A stretch of DNA of 9,614 nt. Origin: CAZEZY01 sp964516635. Lineage in GTDB: Bacteria > Pseudomonadota > Gammaproteobacteria > Burkholderiales > Burkholderiaceae_C. The position numbers and the translations under genes are program-made. Location of the stretch: NCBI GenBank assembly GCA_964516635.1, contig CAZEZY010000091.1:1-9614 (forward strand), given 5' to 3'. The notes beneath the pieces are model-generated. The model saw only the letters and a program-made list of their open reading frames with translations. It was not told where the DNA came from and searched no databases. Shown piece after piece: positions 1 to 5,761 of this stretch; positions within the stretch are counted from its first letter, which is position 1, and each line of letters begins with the position of its first letter.

Positions 1-879
1 CAGCTGGGAGGATCGGCTCATACTGTGTTGTTCTTATCCTTCTTTGCGGCTTTTGATGTCAAGGTACCGATGTGGCCGGTGCACACATGGTTGCCCGACG
101 TGCACGTGGAAGCGCCCACGGGCGGTTCTGCGGTTCTGGCCGCCATCATGCTGAAGCTGGGCGCTTATGGATTCCTGCGCTTCTCCCTGCCCATTCTGCC
201 CGATGCCTCCCAGGAGTGGGCGGGTCTGATGATTGGCCTCTCGCTGGTGGCGGTGATTTACGTGGGTCTGGTGGCCATGGTCCAGCAGGACATGAAGAAA
301 CTGGTCGCTTACTCGTCGGTGGCGCACATGGGTTTCGTTTCGCTGGGCTTCTTCCTGTTCAACGACCTGGCCGTGGCCGGTGCCATTGTGCAGATGATTG
401 CACACGGCTTTGTGTCGGCTGCCATGTTCCTTGGCATTGGGGTGCTGTACGACCGCATGCATTCTCGCGAGATCGCCGATTACGGGGGCGTCATCAACAC
501 CATGCCCAAGTTTGCGGCCTTTGCACTGCTGTTCACCATGGCCAATGCCGGTCTGCCGGGAACGGCTGGGTTCGTGGGCGAATGGATGGTCATTCTCGGG
601 GCGGTTCAGGCGAATTTCTGGATTGGCCTGGGTGCGGCCACGGCGCTGATTTTCGGCGCTTCGTATTCGCTGTGGATGTTCAAGCGTGTTTACCTTGGCC
701 CGGTCGGTAACGACCACGTCAAGGCGTTGCTCGACCTCAACGGTCGTGAATTTTTTGTGATGGCTTTGCTGGCCATCATGGTGTTGTACATGGGCATTCA
801 TCCCAAGCCCTTCACCGACGTGATGATGCCGTCCGTGACGGAATTGCTCCAGCATGTGGCAGTCTCCAAACTGCCTTGA
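1..879 (+). CDS. nuoM: NADH-quinone oxidoreductase subunit M, 5'-truncated by window edge
   Basis: Membrane antiporter-like subunit of respiratory complex I; it helps couple NADH oxidation and quinone reduction to proton pumping across the inner membrane. The frame is open from base 1 with no start in view, so the N-terminal part (about 213 residues by E. coli numbering) lies outside; 292 codons remain. Seen: the TM7 lysine in DVKVPMWP (visible codon 21), the TM8 lysine in MLKLGAYG (codon 52), His in SSVAHMGF (109) and QMIAHGF (135), and Glu in GFVGEWM (194). Adding 213 to each gives 234, 265, 322, 348 and 407, the numbers I recall for the functional residues of E. coli NuoM, so there is no net indel across this core. 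Odd point: Asp at codon 19, where Ala or Gly is usual. It is followed 32 bp later by nuoN on the same strand, the standard end of the nuo operon. Identification is very secure; the GTG at base 25 is internal, not a start. Confidence 0.97.
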   Translation, partial: QLGGSAHTVLFLSFFAAFDVKVPMWPVHTWLPDVHVEAPTGGSAVLAAIMLKLGAYGFLRFSLPILPDASQEWAGLMIGLSLVAVIYVGLVAMVQQDMKKLVAYSSVAHMGFVSLGFFLFNDLAVAGAIVQMIAHGFVSAAMFLGIGVLYDRMHSREIADYGGVINTMPKFAAFALLFTMANAGLPGTAGFVGEWMVILGAVQANFWIGLGAATALIFGASYSLWMFKRVYLGPVGNDHVKALLDLNGREFFVMALLAIMVLYMGIHPKPFTDVMMPSVTELLQHVAVSKLP

Positions 880-911
880 TCCGCACCCACTGGTTTTGAA
901 AGAGCAACACA

Positions 912-2399
912 ATGATTGACAGTCTCAGCTGGGCCACGGTCTACCCCGAACTGCTGCTGTTGGGTATGGCCTGCGTGATCGCGATTTACGACCTTTTCGT
1001 CACGTCACCGATGAGGGGGTCCACCCATCGCCTCACCTTGCTGACCCTGGCCGTGGTTGCCGTGCTCACGGGATACATGGCCTCCAGCGGCCAGACCCTC
1101 CACGGATTTGGTGGCATGGTCGTGAGCGACCCGATGGGCAACTGGCTCAAATGCTTCGCCTCCATCGCGATGATGGTGACGCTGATCTATGGCCGTCCTT
1201 ATGCCGGTGCCCGTGACATGCTCCGGGGTGGGGAGATGTTCACCCTGTCCATGCTGGCATTGCTGGGCATGTTCGTGATGATCTCGGGTCACAACTTTCT
1301 GGTGATCTACCTCGGCCTGGAACTGCTGACCCTTTCTGCCTACGCCCTGGTGGCACTGCGCCGCGATCACCTGCTGGCCACCGAGGCCGCCATGAAGTAC
1401 TTTGTGCTCGGCGCGCTGGCCAGTGGCTTCCTCCTGTATGGTCTGTCGCTGGTGTATGGCGCCACCGGTTCGCTGGACATTCCCACCGTTTCACAGGTGA
1501 TTGCCGCTGGCGTGGACCAACCGCAGGTGCTGGTGCTTGGTCTTGTTTTTGTGGTGGCGGGTCTGGCTTTCAAGCTGGGCGTTGTGCCGTTTCACATGTG
1601 GGTGCCTGATGTCTATCACGGCGCCCCCACGGCCATTACCCTGATCATTGGTGGGGCGCCCAAGCTGGCGGCTTTTGCGATGGTGATGCGGCTGCTGGTT
1701 GAGGGCCTGGTTCCTCTGGCATTCGACTGGCAGCAGATGCTGGCGGTCCTGGCGGTGGTCTCATTGCTGGTGGGTAATCTCGCTGCAGTGGCTCAGACCA
1801 ACTTCAAACGCATGCTTGCTTTTTCGACCATCGCGCAGATGGGCTTCATGCTGCTTGCGCTGGTGGCAGGTGTGGGCGCAGGTGGAGATGGCGCCAATAT
1901 GGCCAATGCCTACGGCGCGGCCATGTTCTATGTCGTCACCTATGTGTTGACCACGCTGGCCACCTTCGGCGTGATGCTGCTGTTGAGTCGTGAAGGGTTT
2001 GAGTCCGAGGAAATTCGCGATCTGTCCGGCTTGAACCAGCGCAGCCCGTTGTATGCCGGTGTGCTGGCCGCCTGCATGTTTTCGCTCGCAGGCGTGCCGC
2101 CCCTGGTAGGTTTCTATGCCAAGCTGTCTGTGCTGCAGGCGCTGCTGGAAGCCGGTGGTGGGGCGTACATCGGCCTGGCGATTTTTGCGGTCCTCATGTC
2201 TCTCATCGGGGCGTTCTACTACCTCCGGGTGATCAAGGTCATGTACTTTGACGCCCCCACACAGACCGCACCGATCACGGCACCGCTGGATGTCCGTGCC
2301 GTGTTGTCGGTCAACGGCGCCCTGGTGCTGGTGCTGGGTCTTGTCCCTGGTGGTCTGATGGCGCTTTGTGCCCAGGCCATATCGGCCATGCTCCTCTGA
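912..2399 (+). CDS. nuoN: NADH-quinone oxidoreductase subunit N
   Basis: Third antiporter-like membrane subunit of complex I, 495 aa against 485 in E. coli, hydrophobic throughout. Visible conserved positions: Glu137 in LGLELLTLSAYAL, Lys162, Lys221 in FKLGVVPFH, His228, Lys251 in GAPKLAAF and Lys404 in FYAKLSV. They correspond to E133, K158, K217, H224, K247 and K395 of E. coli NuoN as I remember them, with a constant offset of 4 up to Lys251, so all main proton-path residues are present. Two positions differ: Phe304 and Gln309 in the MLAFSTIAQMGF segment stand where E. coli has Tyr and His (MLAYSSISHLG). The ATG is preceded by GAAAGAG at 898-904, 7 nt upstream, a plausible ribosome binding site; no nearer in-frame start is needed. 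It is last of the nuo genes proper, 32 bp after nuoM and 14 bp before the DUF2818 gene, so the three are probably co-transcribed. Confidence 0.98.
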   Translation: MIDSLSWATVYPELLLLGMACVIAIYDLFVTSPMRGSTHRLTLLTLAVVAVLTGYMASSGQTLHGFGGMVVSDPMGNWLKCFASIAMMVTLIYGRPYAGARDMLRGGEMFTLSMLALLGMFVMISGHNFLVIYLGLELLTLSAYALVALRRDHLLATEAAMKYFVLGALASGFLLYGLSLVYGATGSLDIPTVSQVIAAGVDQPQVLVLGLVFVVAGLAFKLGVVPFHMWVPDVYHGAPTAITLIIGGAPKLAAFAMVMRLLVEGLVPLAFDWQQMLAVLAVVSLLVGNLAAVAQTNFKRMLAFSTIAQMGFMLLALVAGVGAGGDGANMANAYGAAMFYVVTYVLTTLATFGVMLLLSREGFESEEIRDLSGLNQRSPLYAGVLAACMFSLAGVPPLVGFYAKLSVLQALLEAGGGAYIGLAIFAVLMSLIGAFYYLRVIKVMYFDAPTQTAPITAPLDVRAVLSVNGALVLVLGLVPGGLMALCAQAISAMLL

Positions 2400-2413
2400 G
2401 TTAAGCTTTTGGC

Positions 2414-2716
2414 ATGACATCGACTGTCTCCATATGGCTGGTCATCGGACTGGCCTTTTTCTTTGCCAACCTGCCGTTTGTCAATGACCGAGTGCTCAGC
2501 GTGCTCAAGCTGAAAATGGGTGCCAAGCCGCTGTGGGTCCGGTTGCTCGAGTTGCTGTTCTGGTACCTGGCGGTCGGTGGTGTCGGCCTTGCCATCGAGC
2601 AGTATCAAGGTCAGATCTACCCCCAGGGCTGGGAGTTTTATGCCATCACGGCATCCATGTTCCTGACTTTTGCCTTCCCCGGTTTTGTTTACCGGTACCT
2701 GGCCAGGCGCCGCTGA
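2414..2716 (+). CDS. DUF2818 family small inner-membrane protein
   Basis: A 100-aa protein of unknown function with three predicted membrane segments at about residues 5-22, 40-61 and 74-96 and a basic C-terminal tail (RYLARRR). The pattern and sequence match the DUF2818 family, which I know as a companion of nuoN in Burkholderiales. It starts 14 bp after the nuoN stop; an in-frame TAA at 2402-2404 excludes any longer N-terminus, so ATG 2414 is the first possible start. There is no clear Shine-Dalgarno sequence, so translation may depend on coupling to nuoN. From its position it would be made together with complex I, and a role in assembly or stability of the membrane arm is a reasonable but untested inference. 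No catalytic motif, cysteine pair or cofactor site is visible. The family call is firm; the function is not known. Confidence 0.88.
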   Translation: MTSTVSIWLVIGLAFFFANLPFVNDRVLSVLKLKMGAKPLWVRLLELLFWYLAVGGVGLAIEQYQGQIYPQGWEFYAITASMFLTFAFPGFVYRYLARRR

Positions 2717-2748
2717 TAGCCGGTCTCCACCGCTGACCGCAGCCAAGG

Positions 2749-2754
2749 GATAAT
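2749..2754 (+). promoter_or_regulatory. Candidate -10 element GATAAT of the DUF1178 gene
   Basis: GATAAT matches TATAAT at 5 of 6 positions and ends exactly 6 nt before ATG 2761. Transcription from it would begin at or next to the A of the start codon, giving a leaderless mRNA. No convincing -35 box is present at 16-18 nt upstream. The overlapping AAGGGA may instead be a ribosome binding site of a longer transcript. Confidence 0.35.
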
Positions 2755-2760
2755 CCGTGC

Positions 2761-3219
2761 ATGAAGGTGCTCGATCTGTCGTGTACACACGGCCATGTCT
2801 TTGAGGGTTGGTTTGCTTCGGAAGACGATTTTGCCGGACAGCTGGCCCGAGGCTTGCTTGAATGTCCGGTTTGCGGATCGGCCGAAGTCGAAAAACGGCT
2901 GAGTGCGCCACGGCTCAATCTCGGTCGATCGCAGGACCCAGCGGTCACGGGCCCGCTTTCCGACGGTCATGGTGCGGTGGCGAACTTGCCGGTGGAGGAT
3001 CAGGCCAGGTTCCTGCAGGCGATGCGTCAATTCGTCCAGGCCACCGAGGATGTCGGTGATCGTTTTGTCGAAGAAGCCCGCCGCATCCACCAGGGTGAAG
3101 CGCAACAGCGTGGTATCCGGGGCCGTGCAACGAGGGCCGAAGCTGTTGCACTGATGGAAGAGGGCATCGGGGTCTTGCCGCTGCCCGATCTTCCCATGCT
3201 GAAGGACACCCTGCAGTAG
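2761..3219 (+). CDS. DUF1178 family protein, zinc-ribbon-like
   Basis: Soluble 152-aa protein of unknown function. The N-terminus MKVLDLSCTHGHVFEGWF followed by LLECPVCGS is the DUF1178 signature. Cys8, Cys35 and Cys38, with His10 or His12 as a possible fourth ligand, look like a small zinc-binding knuckle (inference). The middle is acidic and probably helical, and the C-terminus contains ALMEEGIGVLPLP, also typical of the family. It lies 44 bp after the DUF2818 gene on the same strand and could be read from the nuo operon, but a -10-like GATAAT six bases before the ATG suggests its own start site. AAGGGA at 2745-2750 is a possible but distant ribosome binding site. Its stop codon lies 3 bp from the stop of the convergent glutamate dehydrogenase gene. 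No enzyme activity can be inferred. Confidence 0.9.
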   Translation: MKVLDLSCTHGHVFEGWFASEDDFAGQLARGLLECPVCGSAEVEKRLSAPRLNLGRSQDPAVTGPLSDGHGAVANLPVEDQARFLQAMRQFVQATEDVGDRFVEEARRIHQGEAQQRGIRGRATRAEAVALMEEGIGVLPLPDLPMLKDTLQ

Positions 3220-3222
3220 GGC

Positions 3223-4518
3223 TCAGGGATACAGGCCCCTGAGATCTCTGGCGTGCAGGATGCGTTGACACGCCACAATGAAAGTGGCGGTCCGCAGGCT
3301 GACTTGGTGATCTTCGGCCACCTGCCAGATGGCGCTAAACGCGCCACGCATGATTTTCCCGAGGCGCTCGTTGATTTCTTCCTCGCTCCAGAAAAAGCTG
3401 GAGAAATCCTGCACCCATTCGAAGTAGCTGACCGTCACGCCGCCCGCGTTCGCGATCACGTCCGGAATGACCAGAATGTTCCTGTCGTTCAGGATGTCGT
3501 CAGCCGCAGGGGTGGTGGGGCCATTGGCGCCTTCAATCACCATGCGTGCCCGTATCCGACCGGCATTGGCTTCGGTGATCTGGCGTTCCAGGGCTGCCGG
3601 GACCAGGATGTCGCAATCGATATCCCAGAAAGTGTCGGCTGGAAGGGCTTCACCCATGGGAAAAGCCGCCACGCTCCCGGTAGACGCCACATGCTGCAGC
3701 AGTGCCGGTACATCCAGTCCGCCAGGGTGATAAACCGTTCCGGCATGGTCCTGAACCGCAACCACGCGGGCGCCCGCTTCGGCAAACAGCTTTCCGGTCA
3801 CTCCCCCCACGTTGCCAAACCCCTGGATGGCAACCCGTGCGCCTGGAATGGTGAGTCCGGTGCGCTGAGCGGCTTCGCAGCCGACAATGAACACGCCTCG
3901 TCCGGTGGCCTCGCGACGGCCCAGCGAGCCACCCAGATCAATCGGTTTGCCAGTCACGACCCCGGTGGCGGTTTCACCCACATTCATGGAGTAGGTGTCC
4001 ATCATCCAGGCCATGACGCGCTCGTTGGTGTTCACGTCCGGGGCGGGAATGTCTTTCGTGGGTCCGATGATCAGACCGATTTCGCTGGTGTAGCGGCGCG
4101 TGACACGCTCGAGTTCGGCGAGGGTCAGCCCTTTGGGATCGACGCGAATCCCCCCTTTGGCCCCCCCGTATGGCACGTTGACGGCGGCATTCTTGACGGA
4201 CATCCAGGCGGCCAGTGCCATCACCTCCGAGAGCGTGACGTCCTGATGAAAACGCACTCCGCCCTTGCCCGGCCCCCGGGAGGTGTTGTGCTGCACCCGA
4301 TAGCCTTCGAAATGGGCGATGCGGCCGTCATCCAGCAGCACCGGCACATCAACGATCAGGGTTCGCTTGGGACGTTTGAGGGTTTCCACCCATCGTCCCA
4401 GTCTGCCCAGGTAGGGGGTGACGCGATCGACCTGCTGGAGGAAGTCGCCCCAGGGACCAAGGGCGTTCGGGTCCAGATAGGAAGGCAGCGGATGCTGGTG
4501 CAGAGGGGCTTCGCTCAT
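3223..4518 (-). CDS. gdhA: Glu/Leu/Phe/Val dehydrogenase (glutamate dehydrogenase)
   Basis: Cytosolic enzyme that interconverts L-glutamate with 2-oxoglutarate and ammonium using a nicotinamide cofactor. It has 431 aa, normal for the hexameric short class. Seen in order: the substrate-binding and catalytic domain with Lys85 in RGPGKGGVRF, Lys109, the catalytic Lys121 in PYGGAKGGIRVDP and Asp161 in IPAPDVNTNERVMAW; then a Rossmann domain with IQGFGNVGG at 231-239 and Asp257 in AVQDHAG near the end of the second strand. An acid there often favours NAD over NADP, but in this family that rule is unreliable. Substrate preference for Glu over Leu or Phe is inferred from overall similarity. ATG 4518 is preceded by GGAAAG only 3 nt upstream, a rather tight ribosome binding site. 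comEA lies 99 bp upstream on the same strand, but a candidate promoter and LysR-type dyad in the gap suggest separate control. The gene is convergent with the DUF1178 gene with 3 bp between them. Confidence 0.95.
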   Translation of the reverse strand: MSEAPLHQHPLPSYLDPNALGPWGDFLQQVDRVTPYLGRLGRWVETLKRPKRTLIVDVPVLLDDGRIAHFEGYRVQHNTSRGPGKGGVRFHQDVTLSEVMALAAWMSVKNAAVNVPYGGAKGGIRVDPKGLTLAELERVTRRYTSEIGLIIGPTKDIPAPDVNTNERVMAWMMDTYSMNVGETATGVVTGKPIDLGGSLGRREATGRGVFIVGCEAAQRTGLTIPGARVAIQGFGNVGGVTGKLFAEAGARVVAVQDHAGTVYHPGGLDVPALLQHVASTGSVAAFPMGEALPADTFWDIDCDILVPAALERQITEANAGRIRARMVIEGANGPTTPAADDILNDRNILVIPDVIANAGGVTVSYFEWVQDFSSFFWSEEEINERLGKIMRGAFSAIWQVAEDHQVSLRTATFIVACQRILHARDLRGLYP

Positions 4519-4548
4519 GGGCTTTCCATCGTGATCAGATGGCTGGAT

Positions 4549-4578
4549 AGCTTACGCTTGCTGGCGCCAGATGTCCAA
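4549..4578 (-). promoter_or_regulatory. Weak candidate promoter of the glutamate dehydrogenase gene
   Basis: On the minus strand TTGGAC (4578-4573) and TAAGCT (4554-4549) are 18 nt apart, each matching the sigma-70 consensus at only 3 of 6 positions. The start point would be near 4542, giving a leader of about 24 nt that contains the GGAAAG ribosome binding site. Such a weak promoter would fit an activator-dependent gene; the dyad at 4598-4614 lies at about -64 relative to this start. Confidence 0.3.
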
Positions 4579-4597
4579 GGCCGCTCTCCCATGGAAC

Positions 4598-4614
4598 CAT
4601 GCACAAGTTGCATG
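4598..4614. promoter_or_regulatory. Dyad CATGCA-N5-TGCATG, LysR-type box candidate
   Basis: Perfect 6-bp inverted repeat with a 5-bp spacer, containing T-N11-A (4600 to 4612), the recognised core of LysR-type regulator sites. It lies about 80-96 bp upstream of the glutamate dehydrogenase ATG and just downstream of the comEA stop. It has no T-run and a weak stem, so it does not look like an intrinsic terminator. No lysR gene is in the window, so the regulator would be encoded elsewhere. Confidence 0.4.
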
Positions 4615-4617
4615 ACG

Positions 4618-4977
4618 CTAGCGTCTGCTTTCCAGGGGTCTCGGAACCATGGGTTGCCACAGGGGCATGTCTGCGCTGGGGCCAGGGCTGCTTTCAAGAA
4701 ATCGTCCGTTGACGGTCAGGCCGTTGGCCGACATCCGGGCAGCCGTGGCTGGCCCAACCCCACGGACCCGCTGGATGAAATCGGGCCAGTCGGAGAAAGG
4801 TCTTTCCTGTCGGGCTTCGACGATTTTTCGGCTCGTGGCGGGGCCGATGCCCTTGATGGCAACCAGATCCTCGACTGGCGCCCGGTTTGCTTCGACGGCG
4901 GCCATGGCATGGCCTCCACCCAGCAGGATGAGGCACAGGCAGATGACTGCCCACCAAGCGTTGATGTGTTTGTTCAT
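4618..4977 (-). CDS. comEA: ComEA-family secreted helix-hairpin-helix DNA-binding protein
   Basis: A 119-aa exported protein. Residues 1-26 form a signal peptide: basic start MNKH, hydrophobic core VICLCLILLGGG and AMA before the likely cleavage site. The mature part carries two helix-hairpin-helix motifs, IKGIGPATSRKIV at 41-53 and VRGVGPATAARM at 71-82, which bind the DNA backbone non-specifically. Known ComEA-type proteins hold incoming double-stranded DNA in the periplasm during natural transformation. The C-terminal 25 residues are Pro-rich and without a known motif. The reading frame stays open upstream to 5175, but ATG 4977 is chosen because the signal peptide begins there and AGGGAG lies 4 nt upstream; a longer form would overlap the divergent Nudix gene. 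No comEC, comF or pilus gene is in view, so a competence role rests on family membership. A -10-like TATATT (5029-5024, minus strand) may drive it. Confidence 0.88.
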   Translation of the reverse strand: MNKHINAWWAVICLCLILLGGGHAMAAVEANRAPVEDLVAIKGIGPATSRKIVEARQERPFSDWPDFIQRVRGVGPATAARMSANGLTVNGRFLESSPGPSADMPLWQPMVPRPLESRR

Positions 4978-5001
4978 GATGCTCCCTGAAAGCCGTGTGT
5001 C

Positions 5002-5009
5002 TGTGCACA
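5002..5009. promoter_or_regulatory. Palindrome TGTGCACA in the comEA / Nudix divergent region
   Basis: A perfect 8-bp palindrome in the 63-bp gap between the divergent comEA and Nudix starts. It would lie just inside the comEA transcript and over the -35 region of the Nudix gene (TGCACA, 16 nt, TATACC at 5026-5031). It could be a small operator or simply chance. Confidence 0.2.
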
Positions 5010-5040
5010 ATATCGCGGTGAAGAATATACCCCATTGAAC

Positions 5041-5700
5041 ATGATCGATCCGCGAAGCGTCCCCGTGGTAGGCATTGATGCGCATCTGCCTGCCCTCGAA
5101 CCTGAGCGGCTGACCGAGATGGCGATTCGCCATCGCTTCAGCAGGCCACCCGCATGGCAGCCCGAGGTGCGACAAGAGCCCAGTTTCACGGACCGGTTGC
5201 CTCAGTCAGCGGCCGTGCTCATGGCGGTGATCCTGCGGGAAACGCCAACGCTGCTCCTGACCGAGCGTACGGCCCATCTGCCCACCCACGCGGGTCAGAT
5301 CGCCTTTCCCGGCGGCAAGGTGGACGAATCGGATCAGGGACCTGCTCACACCGCTCTGCGTGAGGCCTGGGAGGAGGTCGGACTCGATCCGGCGGCAGTC
5401 GAGGTGCTCGGTTGCCTGCCAGAGTACGTCACGGGCACTGCGTTTGTCGTGACCCCTGTGGTTGGGCTGGTTCGAGAAGGTCATGCGCTTTCACCGAATC
5501 CTCATGAGGTGGCCGATGCTTTCGAGGTGCCGCTTGCCTACCTGATGAACCCGGCCAATCACCGCCGCCACGAATGGTGGTGGGAGGGTCGCCAGCGACA
5601 TTGGTTTTCCATGCCGTATCAAGATGGCCTGCACGAGCGATACATCTGGGGTGCAACGGCTGGCATGCTCCGCAACCTGTACCGTTTGCTGAGTGCATGA
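5041..5700 (+). CDS. CoA pyrophosphatase, Nudix hydrolase (NudL-like)
   Basis: Predicted to cut coenzyme A and its thioesters into 3',5'-ADP and 4'-phosphopantetheine, using Mg2+ or Mn2+ in the cytosol. 219 aa, slightly longer than E. coli NudL (192) because of an N-terminal extension of about 50 residues. The UPF0035 signature that marks CoA-type Nudix enzymes is seen at residues 71-92 (LLLTERTAHLPTHAGQIAFPGG), overlapping a Nudix box at about 91-115 with the metal-binding core REAWEEVGL. ATG 5041 is preferred; an in-frame TTG at 5035 is the only near alternative. Neither has a good Shine-Dalgarno sequence, and a -10-like TATACC ends 9 nt before the ATG, so the leader may be very short. It is divergent from comEA and 61 bp upstream of the CobD-like gene. 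Related Nudix enzymes acting on other nucleotides cannot be fully excluded. Confidence 0.9.
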   Translation: MIDPRSVPVVGIDAHLPALEPERLTEMAIRHRFSRPPAWQPEVRQEPSFTDRLPQSAAVLMAVILRETPTLLLTERTAHLPTHAGQIAFPGGKVDESDQGPAHTALREAWEEVGLDPAAVEVLGCLPEYVTGTAFVVTPVVGLVREGHALSPNPHEVADAFEVPLAYLMNPANHRRHEWWWEGRQRHWFSMPYQDGLHERYIWGATAGMLRNLYRLLSA

Positions 5701-5721
5701 ATGCGGGTTTTCCTGGTTGTT

Positions 5722-5744
5722 GTGCCGATGCGGATGATTGGCAC
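5722..5744. repeat. Imperfect dyad GTGCCGAT-N7-ATTGGCAC
   Basis: Inverted repeat with 8-bp arms and a single G·T pair, in the 61-bp gap between the Nudix stop and the CobD-like start. There is no T-run after it, so a terminator is unlikely. It ends 5 bp before the -10-like TATGAT and covers the place where a -35 box would be, the position of an operator or activator site. Confidence 0.35.
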
Positions 5745-5749
5745 GTCGT

Positions 5750-5755
5750 TATGAT
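5750..5755 (+). promoter_or_regulatory. Candidate -10 element TATGAT of the CobD-like gene
   Basis: TATGAT matches TATAAT at 5 of 6 positions and ends exactly 6 nt before ATG 5762, so the transcript would begin at the start codon. The gene has no Shine-Dalgarno sequence, which supports a leaderless mRNA. No good -35 box is seen; the dyad at 5722-5744 occupies that region. Confidence 0.4.
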
Positions 5756-5761
5756 GGCGTC

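Noticed and set aside
34..912. A 292-codon open frame on the minus strand opposite nuoM
   Set aside because: Shadow of nuoM; His/Gln/Arg-rich translation typical of the complement of a hydrophobic membrane protein gene.
1761..2911. Two overlapping minus-strand frames (219 and 230 codons) opposite nuoN, DUF2818 and DUF1178
   Set aside because: They overlap each other and recognised genes, and show no family motif or ribosome binding site.
3253..4989. A 578-codon open frame on the plus strand opposite the glutamate dehydrogenase and comEA genes
   Set aside because: It is antisense to two clearly recognised genes, its composition is His/Gly/Pro/Arg-rich without any domain I know, and long stop-free antisense frames are common in GC-rich DNA.
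4978..5175. N-terminal extension of comEA to 185 residues
   Set aside because: It would overlap the divergent Nudix coding region and bury the signal peptide; the ATG at 4977 with AGGGAG upstream explains the protein fully.
5701..5754. Possible 17-residue leader peptide (MRVFLVVVPMR...) between the Nudix and CobD-like genes
   Set aside because: Starts right after the Nudix stop without a clear ribosome binding site and has no regulatory codon run; a short frame like this is expected by chance.
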